The notes beneath the pieces were generated by a model. That model was given only the letters and a program-made list of their open reading frames with translations, searched no databases and was not told where the DNA came from. From Anaeramoeba flamelloides (lineage: Eukaryota; Metamonada; Anaeramoebidae), in assembly GCA_027625915.1 (NCBI GenBank), contig JANTQA010000063.1, forward strand, positions 3,348,001-3,412,000: a DNA stretch of 64,000 bases. The letters run 5' to 3'. Below are positions 11,096-21,425 of this stretch, piece after piece (within the stretch, counting starts at the first letter, position 1; each line of letters starts with the position of its first letter). The translations under genes and the position numbers were made by a program.

Positions 11096-13864
11096 TTAAA
11101 AACAAAAAAAATATAAATTAAATTTTAATAAAAAATAATATTTTTTTTCATTGTAAAATTTGAAAAATTTTTTCAACAAGAATATTTTTTACAAATTTAA
11201 ATTATTTGGCCAATAGTTCGAGTCAGATTAATTAGTGATTTTTTTTTGAAATTTTTAGTATTTTTTAATTTTTGACTTTTTAAAATCTAGACATAAAATA
11301 AATAATATTATTGGATAATATAACCATAGAACAAAAATTATTTTCCAATATCTGGATTAATTTAGATTGAAAAATTCAAATTTTACAAAGATTTTTTTCA
11401 AATTTTGACTAAACGTTCTGGAAAAAAAGTGAAATAGGGAATAAAAGTGAAACACAGTTTTTAATTGGGAAAATTACTGAAAATTCAAAGTAAGATCAAT
11501 TAAAAAAAGAATAAATAAATAAATAAAGACAAAATGAAGTATTCAACATAATAAAAGTTTTTTTAAGAATAATTTTAGGTATGTGTTATTCTTTGATTGA
11601 ACAATTATTAAAAATTTGGCCCGAAAATTGACTATTTTTGAGATCTCTAAAACCACACCCTCAATTTTGATAATAAAGTAGATTTAAATTGTATTTGTTG
11701 TATTGATTGAAAATAATAAAATGGGTTATTATTTGAAGTTAATTGGTTTCTTATTTTAATTTATTTTACTTTTTGTTTTCGGTTATGCTCCCAATGAAAA
11801 ACAATGTTCAACTTCTTTTCCTGTTTTACTTTTTTTCCAGAATGGTAATAACAAAATTCAAAAAAATATCTCTTGATTTTGAAGATTATTTTATTATCTT
11901 TTAATAATATTTAAAAGTTATTTTTTATATTTTTTTTAAATTTTAGTGTTGATTACTTTATCTATTAAAAAACGTTTTTACTTTTATTTAATTTTAAGGT
12001 AATAAATGAAATTATTTTACGTTTTTTTTTTGTTTGTTTGTTTTTCAAGTATTTTCTATTGTTTAAATTGAAGTTTAGAATCATTATTTATATTAAATTG
12101 TTAATTTTTTCCTAGAGAAATTAATTTCATTTTTCTCTTGAATGGATATTTATTAAAATTTTATCTAAAAAAAAAAAAAAATTTCTAAGTAATATATTTT
12201 TTTATTTATTTTTTTGATCATAAAATTAACAACATTGTTTGATGGTTATTATTAATAAATCATAATCGAGTTTTTGAATTACTATTATTGTAATAAAATT
12301 TCTTATTTTAAAAATTAAAAAAAAAATAAAAATCTTTAAAGAAAGTGTAAAAATTATTAATTATTATTTTTTTTTCATATACGAAAAAATAAATATAATA
12401 ACATTTCATACTTTATCTTTGAACTATTTTGACTTTTTATTATAATTCAAATATGGATTAAAGACAAATAAGAAAATAAATATATTAGCTAACCAATCTC
12501 ATTTTAAAACTTTTTTTTTTTTTTAAACTTGATGAAATTTAGGTCAATCAGGGGTGCTTAGGGATATGTATATAGATTTAAATTCAGATAATACAAGCAT
12601 GATTTTTAAATGTCAGAAATTCTCTCTTTGTAGATCAATGAAAAATCAAAAATTGTTATATTCAATTAATAACATTAATTTTTGTATTTCTCTTTTTTTT
12701 TTGTGGTTTTAATTGTATGTTAAAGAGGTGGGGCTTATATATTTATTTTGATTGTTCACAATACGTATCAACCTAAATAATATCAGAAATAAATCTTGAA
12801 AAGATGATATTCGACATTAAATATGAAGTTTTGTGTAGCACTCTATTTTTGAATTATAATTTGGAAATAATTAAAAGTGAAATACACTGATGAATAACAA
12901 TTTAATATATTTCATAAAAACGGGATAAATTTATTTTAAAATATCTTTATTCGACTTAATTCCAATAGAAGAATTATTTAAAAATCCAAAATTGATTTTT
13001 ATCGTAAATTTATTCTACATAATAATTCAATTTACTTATTTGTTGTTAAGGCATTACCTTAAAAAAAGAGAGAAAAGTTTCTGATCTCAATTTTAAATGA
13101 TATTTTTTAAGGGTGAAAATTGGCTGTTATTTTTTTCTTTTTGATCCAAAAAATTTTTTCCATAAGAGGTTTATTCTCTATAAAATTGCCCAGAGAAGTG
13201 AAAACTTATAGCTAGATTTTATTGTTTAAAAAATTGTTAGGATGATTTGACATATTGTAAATTTTGAGTTCAGATTGTCTCTTACCCCATTTCGTACAAA
13301 AAGTATGTTTAATTTTTTTTTCATTTGGAAGAAATATTTTGATTAAATAATTTGAAATATATCACGTTAGGTTCTTATACTATCAGTATTAATATTCATC
13401 TTAATTTTTTTATTGCAAATTTATAAAAAGAATGACTACCAAAAGAAGATGATTTTTTATTTAAAATATATCAAAAAAAAATTACAGACTGATTTAGAAA
13501 TGCCTTATTTAAATTTTTGATATTGATCAATCTTTTAATTATTTTTCTCTCTTTTTTTCTTTTAATTCAATTTACTTTTGCTCCTTCCAATAAACGATAA
13601 ATCATTTATAATAAAAAATAATAGCAATATCATTATTTGTTAAATGTCACCTGTCCCGATGTAAATCGTAATGTTATTGTGAATTTTATTAATGTGTGTG
13701 AGTGATAAAAAAAAAAAAAGTAATAAAAATAAATAGAATAAATATAAAATTTAAAAACTTACCTTATTTTTTTCGTTTTTTAGAAAATTAGATCGAAAAT
13801 TTATGGAAAAATCAAGTTCTTCTTTTTTGTTTTTTGATAATAGATTTTGTTGTCCAAACGAAGA
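4810..13864 (-). CDS. Ankyrin-repeat protein with C-terminal BTB/POZ domain (spliced, 5' end not found)
   Basis: Four exons on the minus strand, all in phase 0: 13763-13864 (34 codons, donor AAG|GTAAGT), 8923-9018 (32 codons), 5821-5919 (33 codons) and 4810-5646 (278 codons plus TAA). The second and third exons encode ankyrin repeats (TFLHITSL...GANINSKD; YTPLILASKSGNIEIV...GADIDP), and exactly 33 residues separate the equivalent positions across the 3-kb intron, which supports joining them. A third partial repeat (SATDYACFFANYEIVKSLV) opens the last exon. After a basic linker comes a BTB domain at about residues 175-265 of that exon (DLVIDINGKEILVHKFIL, then FHSLI and a Tyr/Phe-rich helix). 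BTB proteins are often cullin-3 adaptors; that role is inferred. The start codon and perhaps more repeat exons are missing, and membership of the first listed exon is less certain than the rest. Confidence 0.65.
6097..7745 (+). mobile_element. TA-flanked 535-bp family, split copy with a nested insertion
   Basis: The outer ends match the other members of the family (CCCCATTCCAAAAATTTGGA at the left; the internal TTGATCGATCAA at about 7473; TTTGGAGTTTAG at the right). The copy is interrupted between ATGTTT and AATAAGTAATCA by a 1.1-kb insertion. Without the insertion it would measure about 540 bp, the family length. It lies inside the 3-kb intron of the ankyrin-BTB gene. A minus-strand open frame at 7216-7497 crosses the insertion junction and is not a gene. 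Confidence 0.75.
6222..7326. mobile_element. Nested DNA transposon, 1.1 kb, TA duplication
   Basis: It begins AGGGAGTAGTC and ends GAATAGTCCCT, so its ends form an 11-bp inverted repeat with two mismatches. It is flanked by TA at 6220-6221 and 7327-7328, while the uninterrupted relative at 45380-45400 shows a single TA at this site. TA duplication is typical of Tc1/mariner-type elements. No transposase-like frame is visible inside, so it is non-autonomous or decayed. Confidence 0.65.
7888..7975. mobile_element. Partial copy of the CAGTCAG hairpin MITE
   Basis: After a TA dinucleotide the sequence runs CAATCAGTTTCACTTTTAA and GCACAAACTTTCA, matching the left arm of the complete copy at 37024-37219. 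The right arm is missing, so this is a fragment within an intron of the ankyrin-BTB gene. Confidence 0.55.
9485..10010. repeat. Old dispersed repeat, copy 1
   Basis: Several blocks occur in the same order here and at about 52525-53075: GTTTCATAAAATA, ATTAGAATACCA, CTCATGATTTATTATATTTT, AAATTATTCATCAAAAA, AACCATATAAT and a final AAATCTTC. The copies are strongly diverged, so this is an old transposon or duplicated segment. No coding content is evident. It lies in the 4.7-kb intron of the ankyrin-BTB gene. Confidence 0.5.
10556..11092. repeat. Microsatellites inside an intron
   Basis: An (AC)n tract followed by (AT)n lies at about 10556-10588 and a longer (AT)n run at about 11064-11091. The DNA between and around them (9019-13762 as a whole) is AT-rich intron with no gene seen apart from the dispersed repeat at its start. 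Confidence 0.8.
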
Positions 13865-14399
13865 CTATTAAATGTATTATAATATATTAATATTAATTTT
13901 CATTAAAAAAATGATTCAAAAGAAATTATTTTATATTTTTTTTTGATAAAGATGAAATTTTTTAAAGAATCTCTAATAAATGTTAAAAATATTGAAAAAT
14001 GGAAAATATTCAAATTTTTTATTGTTTTTCAATTTACTTTTTTTTATTTCCTTTTTTTTATCTAAAAAAGTTTTTTTTTTTTTTTTAATTAAAAAGTATT
14101 TGGGAAGAAAAATAATCAAGGAGTTGTTATAATTTGTTTTGCAAGATATTAAAGAAGAGAAATGAGAGTGGTAATTTAATGCTCTGTTATATTATTTGTC
14201 TTGTATTGTATTAACTTATATCAAGTGTGGTAATAATAATCATTTGTATTGGGATCAATTTCTGTTAATTACAGTATTACGCAAATTGACAGGCAGTATT
14301 ATGGTGATATCCCGGAAATTTTTGTCCTAAAAGGAAACCGAAAATAGCACATCCAGCACTTGAGGTACAAAATTAAATTTTTTAATTACGTTTTTACCT
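13865..14399. other. Unassigned island of balanced composition
   Basis: Most of this stretch is AT-rich, but about 14255-14370 is less AT-rich and non-repetitive, ending ...AGCACTTGAG|GTAC, which could be a splice donor. A short plus-strand frame there reads NFCPKRKPKIAHPALE up to the donor. I recognise neither a protein family nor an RNA. It may be an orphan exon, a pseudogene piece or a regulatory island. Confidence 0.3.
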
Positions 14400-14580
14400 T
14401 TTTTTCAAACCCCCTTATTTTTTTTTTTAAGAAAACTAAATTGAGTTTAAAATACTTCTAATTGCCGTAATTAAAAGGTTCTTTTGACGACTCTTTGAAT
14501 TAGGAGTCACAAATTTAGTCACTTCAAAACTCTCTCTTTAACAGATTAAGAGCTCTTGAGCACTTAAACCTTGCCTATAA
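14400..14580. repeat. Short dispersed repeat, copy 1
   Basis: About 150 bp are shared with 60110-60285 in the same orientation, including AAGAAAACTAAATT, CTCTTTGAATTAG, TCACTTCAAAA and CTCTTTAA.AGATTA. The second copy interrupts a TA-flanked transposon, so this is probably a small mobile element. Confidence 0.55.
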
Positions 14581-14766
14581 AGCTAATATCTTTTATTTCT
14601 TGCTTTTATTTCTCTTTTTTTTATGTTTATTTAAAAATAAAAATTTTTCTTTTCATTTTTTTTAAGAAAAGATATCCTATGATTTATAATATTGCTTACA
14701 TTATATCTAGGGTAAAAAACTCTAAATGGATTTAGTGTTTAAGAAAGTGTAGTAGAGTGCCTACCT

Positions 14767-15210
14767 TTTTCAGGATTCAAAAGAATGGAGAAAATTCTAT
14801 GATTTTACTCAATTCTTTTAAATTCTGGAAAAGTTAAAGGCGGTTTTCTTAAGGTTTTCTGTTTTATTTGTTCAGTTTTCTAGGTTTTTTTGAGGTTTTC
14901 TATTTTATTTTGATAATCAATAGATTTTCCAAATAAATATAAAAAAAAAACCCTCAAAAAAACCTAGAAAACTTCACAAATAAATAGAAAACTCATAAAA
15001 ACCTAACGAAAATCTATTAATTTTCTAAATATATTGAAAACTCAAAAAAGCCAAACATAAATCTATTGATTTTACAAATAAAACAGAAAACTCAAGAAAA
15101 GTTAACAGGAGGTTTATTTTTAATTTTTGTTTTTGTATCGAAAATCTATTGATTTTATAATCACAAGAAAAATTAGATAAAATCTAACGGAAAGTCCCGA
15201 GGTTTTTTTC
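14767..15210 (+). repeat. Foldback repeat family, copy 1
   Basis: The segment is built from alternating direct and inverted units around CGAAAATCTATTGATTTTC, GTTTTCTATTTTATTT and TAGGTTTTTTTGAG. It starts with CAGGATTCAAAAGAAT followed by GATTTTACTCAATT. A second copy lies in reverse orientation at 26832-27350, including the same boundary sequence. The structure would fold into long hairpins. No coding capacity was seen. Confidence 0.65.
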
Positions 15211-15926
15211 ACTTTTGAGAAAATAAATAAAAAAAAATTAAATAAATTTTCCGTTTATTTCTTAAATTATTCGAATTTTTAAAAATATTTCTTCTCAAAA
15301 AAAGTAGTATTTTTTGCATAGGAGAGAAAAAAAATATTGAGTGAATTTTTCTCTCGCAAAAATTAGTACTTTGATATTACTAACTTCTCATGGATTATTG
15401 ATCAACTTTTTTACTAAATTGAACATTTCTAAAAATATGTTGATGGATTATTGATCATATATTTTTTTGGTGGCTTTCTCTGATTCCCAAAAAAATATAC
15501 TAAGGTTTTGCTATGTGTTCAAAATCTTCGCTGTTTGATTTTGATTTTATACACAAACTTTTAAAAATATCTTTTTTCCCTTTTCAATTCATTTTTTTTT
15601 GAAAATTACTTATGCTTGTTTGCTTGTATTTTTTTTAAAGAACTTGTAATTTAAATTTTTAAAGAAGCTTGGCTTGCATAATTCACAAGACAATTTTCAA
15701 CGAAGTAGACGTCAAAACAGTCAAAAATGATGATAGGTAAAAAAATGTCAAAAAGAAAACCAAAATCCAAAAAAAAAAAAAATGTAGTAGAAAAAAAAAT
15801 GTTTTTAAAACAGTTCAGAAAATAGTTCAACTAACAATTGTCAATTGTTTAACAGATTCTTTGAAAAACACGTTTTTTTGTTATTCATTTTTAATTTGAC
15901 ACTAAAAAAAGAAAACAATTAATTGA
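15211..15926. other. Intergenic DNA, nothing recognised
   Basis: AT-rich sequence upstream of the open frame at 15927. I find no repeat arm, RNA gene or coding exon. Confidence 0.5.
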
Positions 15927-16427
15927 TCTGAATTTGAGTTTTTTTATTCCTCGTGTTGTCAATACTTTCGCATTTTTTTGGCTGAATTTAATAAAATATC
16001 TTATTTTATTCACCTCTCTCTTGCTCTTCCAATCTGGATATTAATTTATACCCACTCGATATCCAAAATTAGAGATATATTTTTTTTCTTTCTCTCAAGA
16101 AATCGTAATTTTTACACCCAAGCTAAAGCTCTAGTAAAGATTCCTTTTTCTCTCAAAACAAAAAGAAAAAATATCTCTAAGTTTGGATCTATTCATAAAA
16201 ATGATTTACATATTTCCTCACGTTCGAATGAATTACAACAGATGTTTTTTCTTTATCTTCTTAATTTGGATGACTCCAAACAAGTCATTACTTTGGATTT
16301 CTCTATCCATTACTATTTATTATTATTTAACAAAATAATTTTTTACAAATTTGTTTTCGAGATTCTTTTTTCAGATATTTTTATCAAACTAAGTCAAAAC
16401 TTAAAAGAATATTACTTCAAAGATTAA
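15927..16427 (+). CDS. Hypothetical ORF of about 167 codons without a clear start
   Basis: The frame is open from 15927 to the TAA at 16425-16427. An open run this long is unlikely by chance in DNA this rich in TAA, and parts are less AT-rich than the surroundings (for example TQAKALVKIP). There is no ATG near its beginning; the usual start would be a TTG at 15978. The product is Phe/Ile-rich with a hydrophobic stretch near the start and another near the end and no recognised domain. It could be a terminal exon of a spliced gene, a decayed gene, or chance. Confidence 0.3.
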   Translation, partial: SEFEFFYSSCCQYFRIFLAEFNKISYFIHLSLALPIWILIYTHSISKIRDIFFFFLSRNRNFYTQAKALVKIPFSLKTKRKNISKFGSIHKNDLHISSRSNELQQMFFLYLLNLDDSKQVITLDFSIHYYLLLFNKIIFYKFVFEILFSDIFIKLSQNLKEYYFKD

Positions 16428-16550
16428 AGTAAAAGGATTTTATTCTTGGAATCAAAAAACAATTCCAAAGATTCCAACTCAAGGTAAAAGAAAATATGAT
16501 GAAAAAATTTAACAGTAACATCAGAAATTTTTGAGTTTTCGAATTAGAGT

Positions 16551-17054
16551 ATTGAAAAAAAAATACCCGACTTGAAAATAATCCCTGACAAGATTTTTAA
16601 TTGTTAATATTAGTAAAAGTGTAGTGTAATTGCAAATTTTTAAAATCAAATCCTTTTTATAAATAACCAAATTTTTTATTAACAAAATCATAAACCTACC
16701 TATAGTTCATTAAAGTGAGGGTGTCTATAGAATACTCATTTAATTGTTTGATAACTTTTGTAGATCAAATTTTATTGAAAAACAATTGAGTTTTATAGAG
16801 GTTTGCTATACAGTTTGGAAAATGATTATTTTTTATTCTTGTTTTTTTGTATTGGTTGAATAGTGTTTTGAACAAGTGTAGTTTAATTTAATTAATCATC
16901 ATTCTAATAAGTGGAAGAGTTATAATTTTCAAAGTTTGATTCTTAAAAAAAAAGGTGTTTTGATCTTAAAAATTTGTAATTACAGAACACTTTTAGGAAT
17001 AATATTAACAATAAAAAATCTTATTAGGCATTATTTTAATAGTCTGGTATTTTA
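16551..17054 (-). mobile_element. Long-TIR element of about 0.5 kb, copy 1
   Basis: The ends are inverted repeats: the left end has ATACCCGACTTGAAAATAAT and TTTTTAATTGTTAATATTA, and the right end carries their near reverse complement up to ATAGTCTGGTATTTT. The interior (for example AAATAACCAA, ACCTACCTA and GGTGTCTATAGAATACTC) matches the copy at 34526-35020 in opposite orientation. No gene inside. It sits just downstream of the F-box gene. Confidence 0.65.
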
Positions 17055-17287
17055 ATCACTTCTATAAATGGAAAATATTTAATTATCAAATCAAACAAAT
17101 TCTCATACAATAAATCTTTATTCCTGAGGGGGTAATTGAAAAGATATCCTATTTTCCTTGAACCAAAATGAGAATTAGACGAATTAAATTAAAATATGGA
17201 ATTTAAATTCATTTTGGGAATTCTTTAGAAATAGGAAGTAATTTTTTAATCCTCAATTTTTCTCAATTAAAAGTTTTCAATTTAGAA

Positions 17288-18705
17288 TTAAAAATAAAGC
17301 CAAGTAAAGAAGAAAGTAATTATACCAAATGTCACAGATAAGAACAATGAATAAATGATTTTTTTATTTTTTCTTGGATCAATTTTTTCATTTTTTTTAT
17401 GATTTCCATTTTTGTAGTTGGTATGTAAATCTCTTTCGCCCAGCATATCTGAAACTCTTATATTTATTAAAATATTAATGAATTTGGTTAAAGATGTGAT
17501 TTGAATGATTCAATTTCGCATAAACTGTGGTACTCAAAATTGGTAACTGGTACTTACTCCCTTAAATTAAAATTTATTGTTGCAAAATATTGTTCCAAAA
17601 AAAAATAAAACAAGTCTGAACTTCAATTTCAAAATTTTATTTTGAACCAAATCTCAAGACTACAGCATCAGAAGCTACTTGAGGGGACTTTGTAATCAAA
17701 TAAATAAAAAAATCAAAAAAAACTGGTTTTTTGGATGGCTTGTGTGATCATTAACACAACAAATATTTTTTGATTCAGTTTTAATTTATCTGACGAGTGA
17801 TTTTGTGCCAAAAAAAAAGAGTTTAAAACGAAATTTCAATGCTTACCTTGACAATGAATGAATAAGTAAAGAAAATTAACAAGTATCCACATAATAGAAT
17901 GATGGTATCTTGTTTGTAACGTTTAATTTCCCATAAGGAATACAGCCCTGTTCTCGTTCCATAAATGTTCAAGAAAATGAAATAAAGAATGATCAGAAAA
18001 AATGGTGTTGATAAAGAAAAGGTCAATTTAAACCAACCATATTTTGTTGTGTGTCCCGAAAAAATGATTAAAGATAGAAACAGTGGTGCTACATAGAGCA
18101 CAAATAATGTATTGTTTAATTTGCGGCTTAATCCTTTTGAAAAGAGAAACGAGATTTTTTTCATCTTTTTCTTCGATTTCAGATATTTGTTTCTTTCATG
18201 AAAAAAAGATGAAAAGACTGCTTTGCTTTTGTTGTAATTTTCTTTGTTGTCAAGAAATTTTTCAATTCTGTCTGGTGGCGCCAAGAATAATTCTTGAATT
18301 TCATATCTGTATTTGGTATCAAATCTGTGAAAATTATGAGAAGACAAGCTAGTGGTTGAACCTGCAAGCACATTCGACCAAACTTCAGATGAAGATAGAA
18401 TCTTATTGAACCGTCGATCAACACATGTCAAATACCCTAAATGTTTTGGCATGTCAACATTGTTGAGTATTTCCAAAACCACTTTGATATTTTTTTCACA
18501 ATTAATCGATAGAAGGATCAGTAATTGTTTTTTTTTTTTTTTTGATTGTTTTTGTTTTTTTGTTGTTTTTTTTTTTGGTTGTTTGTTTGTGTGTTTGAAG
18601 AATATTTGTAATTAAGAGTTTAAAAGGGCTCCAAGGTTGGTAAAGAATTTGTTTAAAGCTTTTTAAAAATTTACACTCATCTGGAAGAAGATCAAAAGTT
18701 TCCAT
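17288..18705 (-). CDS. F-box protein with a C-terminal multi-pass membrane region
   Basis: Exon 1 is 18675-18705 (ATG at 18705, donor T|GTAAAT, phase 1). It joins exon 2 at 18481 (acceptor CAAAG), which runs to 17847 (donor AAG|GTAAGC). The junction rebuilds an F-box from residue 5: LLPDELVLEILNN, then LGYLTCVDRRFNKI and SSEVW. F-box proteins recruit substrates to SCF ubiquitin ligases through Skp1. After a basic linker, exon 2 encodes three likely membrane helices at about residues 135-152, 160-183 and 202-222, unusual for an F-box protein. A terminal exon at 17288-17456 encodes a basic stretch and one more helix (KKIIYSLFLSVTFGIITFFF) ending in TAA; it is supported by a diverged copy at 32666-32807. 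Its exact link to exon 2 is unresolved because the phases do not match directly, so a small exon is probably missing. Confidence 0.65.
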
Positions 18706-19088
18706 TTCAAATTGTAAAAACAAATTTGAATAAAGTGGAAAAAAAATGAATATCTTTTAATTAAGGTTGACAATCCCTAAAATTTGAAATAAGGAATATC
18801 TTGTGCTAAGTGTTTTGCAAATTGTTATTTTGATACTTAGTCCATTGAGGTTTTGCTTGGTAGGGGTTTTAATAATGATTCAAAAAAGACAAATGTTGTG
18901 CAATTTATTTGAATTTTTCTGAAATCTGAATTGGTGAGTATATAAGACCAATAGGTAGGTTAAGATTTAATATTGAATTTTGTTTTTTGGGTTGTTAATT
19001 TAAATTTTTATTTTGCTATTTTACTAAATTAACTTGTAAAAAAGAAAAAAATTTTTTTAATAGCTCAAAATAAAACTTAACCAATATA

Positions 19089-19620
19089 AACCCCAATTCA
19101 AAATTTTTAACACACCAAAATTCGATTTGTGAAAAAAAAAAATTGATTTAATTACTTCTCGAAGATTTACCAAATTAGAACCATTCACTAATTGAAATTT
19201 TAACACTTTTTCATAAATTGCAATACTCAAAAAACAAAAAATAAATAATTATCAATACTAATAAATCAAGAGTGTGTTAAAAATTTTGGAGAGAGCAAAA
19301 CAAAAAAATACATTAGTAAATTTGTTGAAATTCTATTAGGAATATTGATCGATCAAAAGGTTAGATACTACCAACATATTTTATTTGAGTTCTTCTATTT
19401 GGAACAACTCAACTTTAACATAATATAAACCTTGTAGAAAAATTTTGATCCAACGAAGCAAATTACGTAATTCGAACAATGAAATGAAAACAAAAACAAA
19501 AAGATGAAAAAATGATTTTCATATTTTACAAAAATCAAAATTATCTCCAATTTCAATGAAATTGTATTATTGTGATTGTTTGGAACGTTTTAGCTGTGTG
19601 GAAAATTTTGAATTTTAGTT
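19089..19620 (+). mobile_element. TA-flanked 535-bp family, copy (532 bp)
   Basis: The copy begins AACCCCAATTCAAAATTTTT and ends AAAATTTTGAATTTTAGTT, so the ends form imperfect inverted repeats of about 22 bp, with TA on both sides. The internal palindrome TTGATCGATCAA is present. Lengths and ends agree with the copies at 29874, 30493 and 47163. It has no transposase and is non-autonomous, of Tc1/mariner type judging by the TA target. Confidence 0.85.
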
Positions 19621-20678
19621 TAAATTTTTCAATTGACCAACCAACAAATTTCATTTTTTTATAAACTTACCATTACCTTTGGATTAGTCTTAAACTCCAC
19701 AATTCAAGATTTTGGAAAAAAAATCAATAAATTCCTGGTTTTTTGAACAAATATTAAAAACCCCTACCAAGCAAAAGAAGGATCTATTAAGAACCAAAAA
19801 AACCAAAGATCTTATCTAACGAAGATATTTATTTTTTCAAATTGCCGGGATTGTAACCCTTAATAGACAATATGATTATTACAGCAATTGAACTACAATA
19901 TTTTAATTTTTTGATATTATTTCAAATTTTGAAGGTAATTTATAGATCTAATTTTAATAACGGTAAATTTAAATAGAGGTAAAATAACTTTTTTAGTTAG
20001 ATTTCTCTTTTTGAAGTTCATTAAGTATACTTTTTAAACAGTTCTTGGCATAAATATTTTCGAATAATAACTTAAATTCAATGGTTTTTGAATTTTTAAA
20101 CCAAAAAATACTTGAATAATTATTTATTTAAATCTGTATAAAAAAGGTTAACAAAAGGGATATCAAAGTAAAAATTTATAAATATTTTTTTGTATTTATC
20201 AATAACTTTCGATTTAAAACTTTTTAAAAATTGAAACTTTTGAAATCTTGCAATTTATGTAGTTTTTAACTTTTCACTCTCGATAAAAACAATTCCATGT
20301 TTTTGAAAGTTAACAAATAATTATCTTTGGAGAACTTTAAAATATTTCAAACAAATAGGAAATTTTATCTTTTTCAAATCTTTTTTTTAGTGCAATATAC
20401 TTTTTATCAAGTATTATGAATTTGGAAAAAACTGAAAGAATGTTAGAAACTGAGATCTTGTATACTGTCAATCTGAAAGTTCCAAAAAGTTTTGAAAGTA
20501 TCTAAATTGGGGGGTATAAATCTAAATATACAAAAAAAAAAAAAAAAAAAAAATGTCCACAGGTATTCCGTCTGGAGATTTGAAAAGAGATAAATCAAGT
20601 TTTCGAACAGAAGAGAACATAAAAATTTAAAAAATAAATAAATAAACAATATACTGATAAATCAATAAGTTCTAGTAT

Positions 20679-20874
20679 AGTCAGTTCCACTTTTAAGGCA
20701 CAAACTTTCAACAAAATATGAGGAAGAAAAAAATCTCAAATTAAGGCACAAAATTTATAATTTTTTTTTTTTACAATTTATTTTTACTAGAATTTGAATT
20801 TTGTACCTTAATTTGAGATTTTTATTGTTCCTTAAATTTCATTGAAGGTTTGTGTCTTAAAAGTGGAGATGACC
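20679..20874. mobile_element. CAGTCAG hairpin MITE, copy
   Basis: The left arm is AGTCAGTTCCACTTTTAAGG then CACAAACTTTCAACA; the right arm is its reverse complement up to TTAAAAGTGGAGATGACC. The element would fold into a single hairpin with an AT-rich loop. Same family as 37024-37219 and 59539-59738. Confidence 0.75.
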
Positions 20875-21054
20875 ATAAAAAATTTTGTAATTTAATTTGT
20901 TTCAAATATTTTAGAATTTTTTTTATTCGGTTAGATTAAAAGAAATTATAAAAACTCTTTTTAAAATTAATTAATTTGTTTTCTATTATTGAAAAAAAAA
21001 AAAAAAGTTAAAAGTTTTGTTATTTCGTTGAAAATTTCATCAGTATTCTACACA

Positions 21055-21425
21055 AATGTAAATATGGAATGTTGTAAAAAATTGAGTTTTTACAATTTTA
21101 GAGATAAATCAAAGAGTTCAGGTGTTTAACTAAAATTTTGGTTATAGTAAATGAAAACAGGTTTTGATTTGTAATCTTGAATGTATTTTCTATATAAAAT
21201 CATTTTACGAGCACTAATAGTTTATTTGAAAAATGATTTTCTTAAAAAAATTAAAAGATTTGGTGTTCACCAAATGATTTTTTGATTAAAATTATTATTA
21301 GTTTATTAAGATAATCAGACATTATATTCACTATTAACTAAATTTGGATAAAAGAATGTAACTCTATATTTATCTCTAAAATTGTAAAAGATCGATTTTT
21401 TACCAAACTCTATATAACAACATTA
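21055..21425. mobile_element. Inverted-repeat element, about 0.37 kb
   Basis: TTACAATTTTAGAGATAAAT at about 21090-21110 is matched by ATTTATCTCTAAAATTGTAA at about 21368-21390, with weaker similarity over about 65 bp on each side (ATGTTGT...AACAAC at the extremes). No gene inside. Probably a small MITE; limits approximate. Confidence 0.5.

Noticed and set aside
19841-19910. tRNA-Asp-like sequence on the minus strand (TAGTTCAATTG, a GTC triplet, GGGTTACAATCCC, GGCAAT)
   Set aside because: The T loop lacks the invariant C, the T stem has only three pairs, and the anticodon stem and loop do not fit at the required spacing. At best a decayed tRNA relic.
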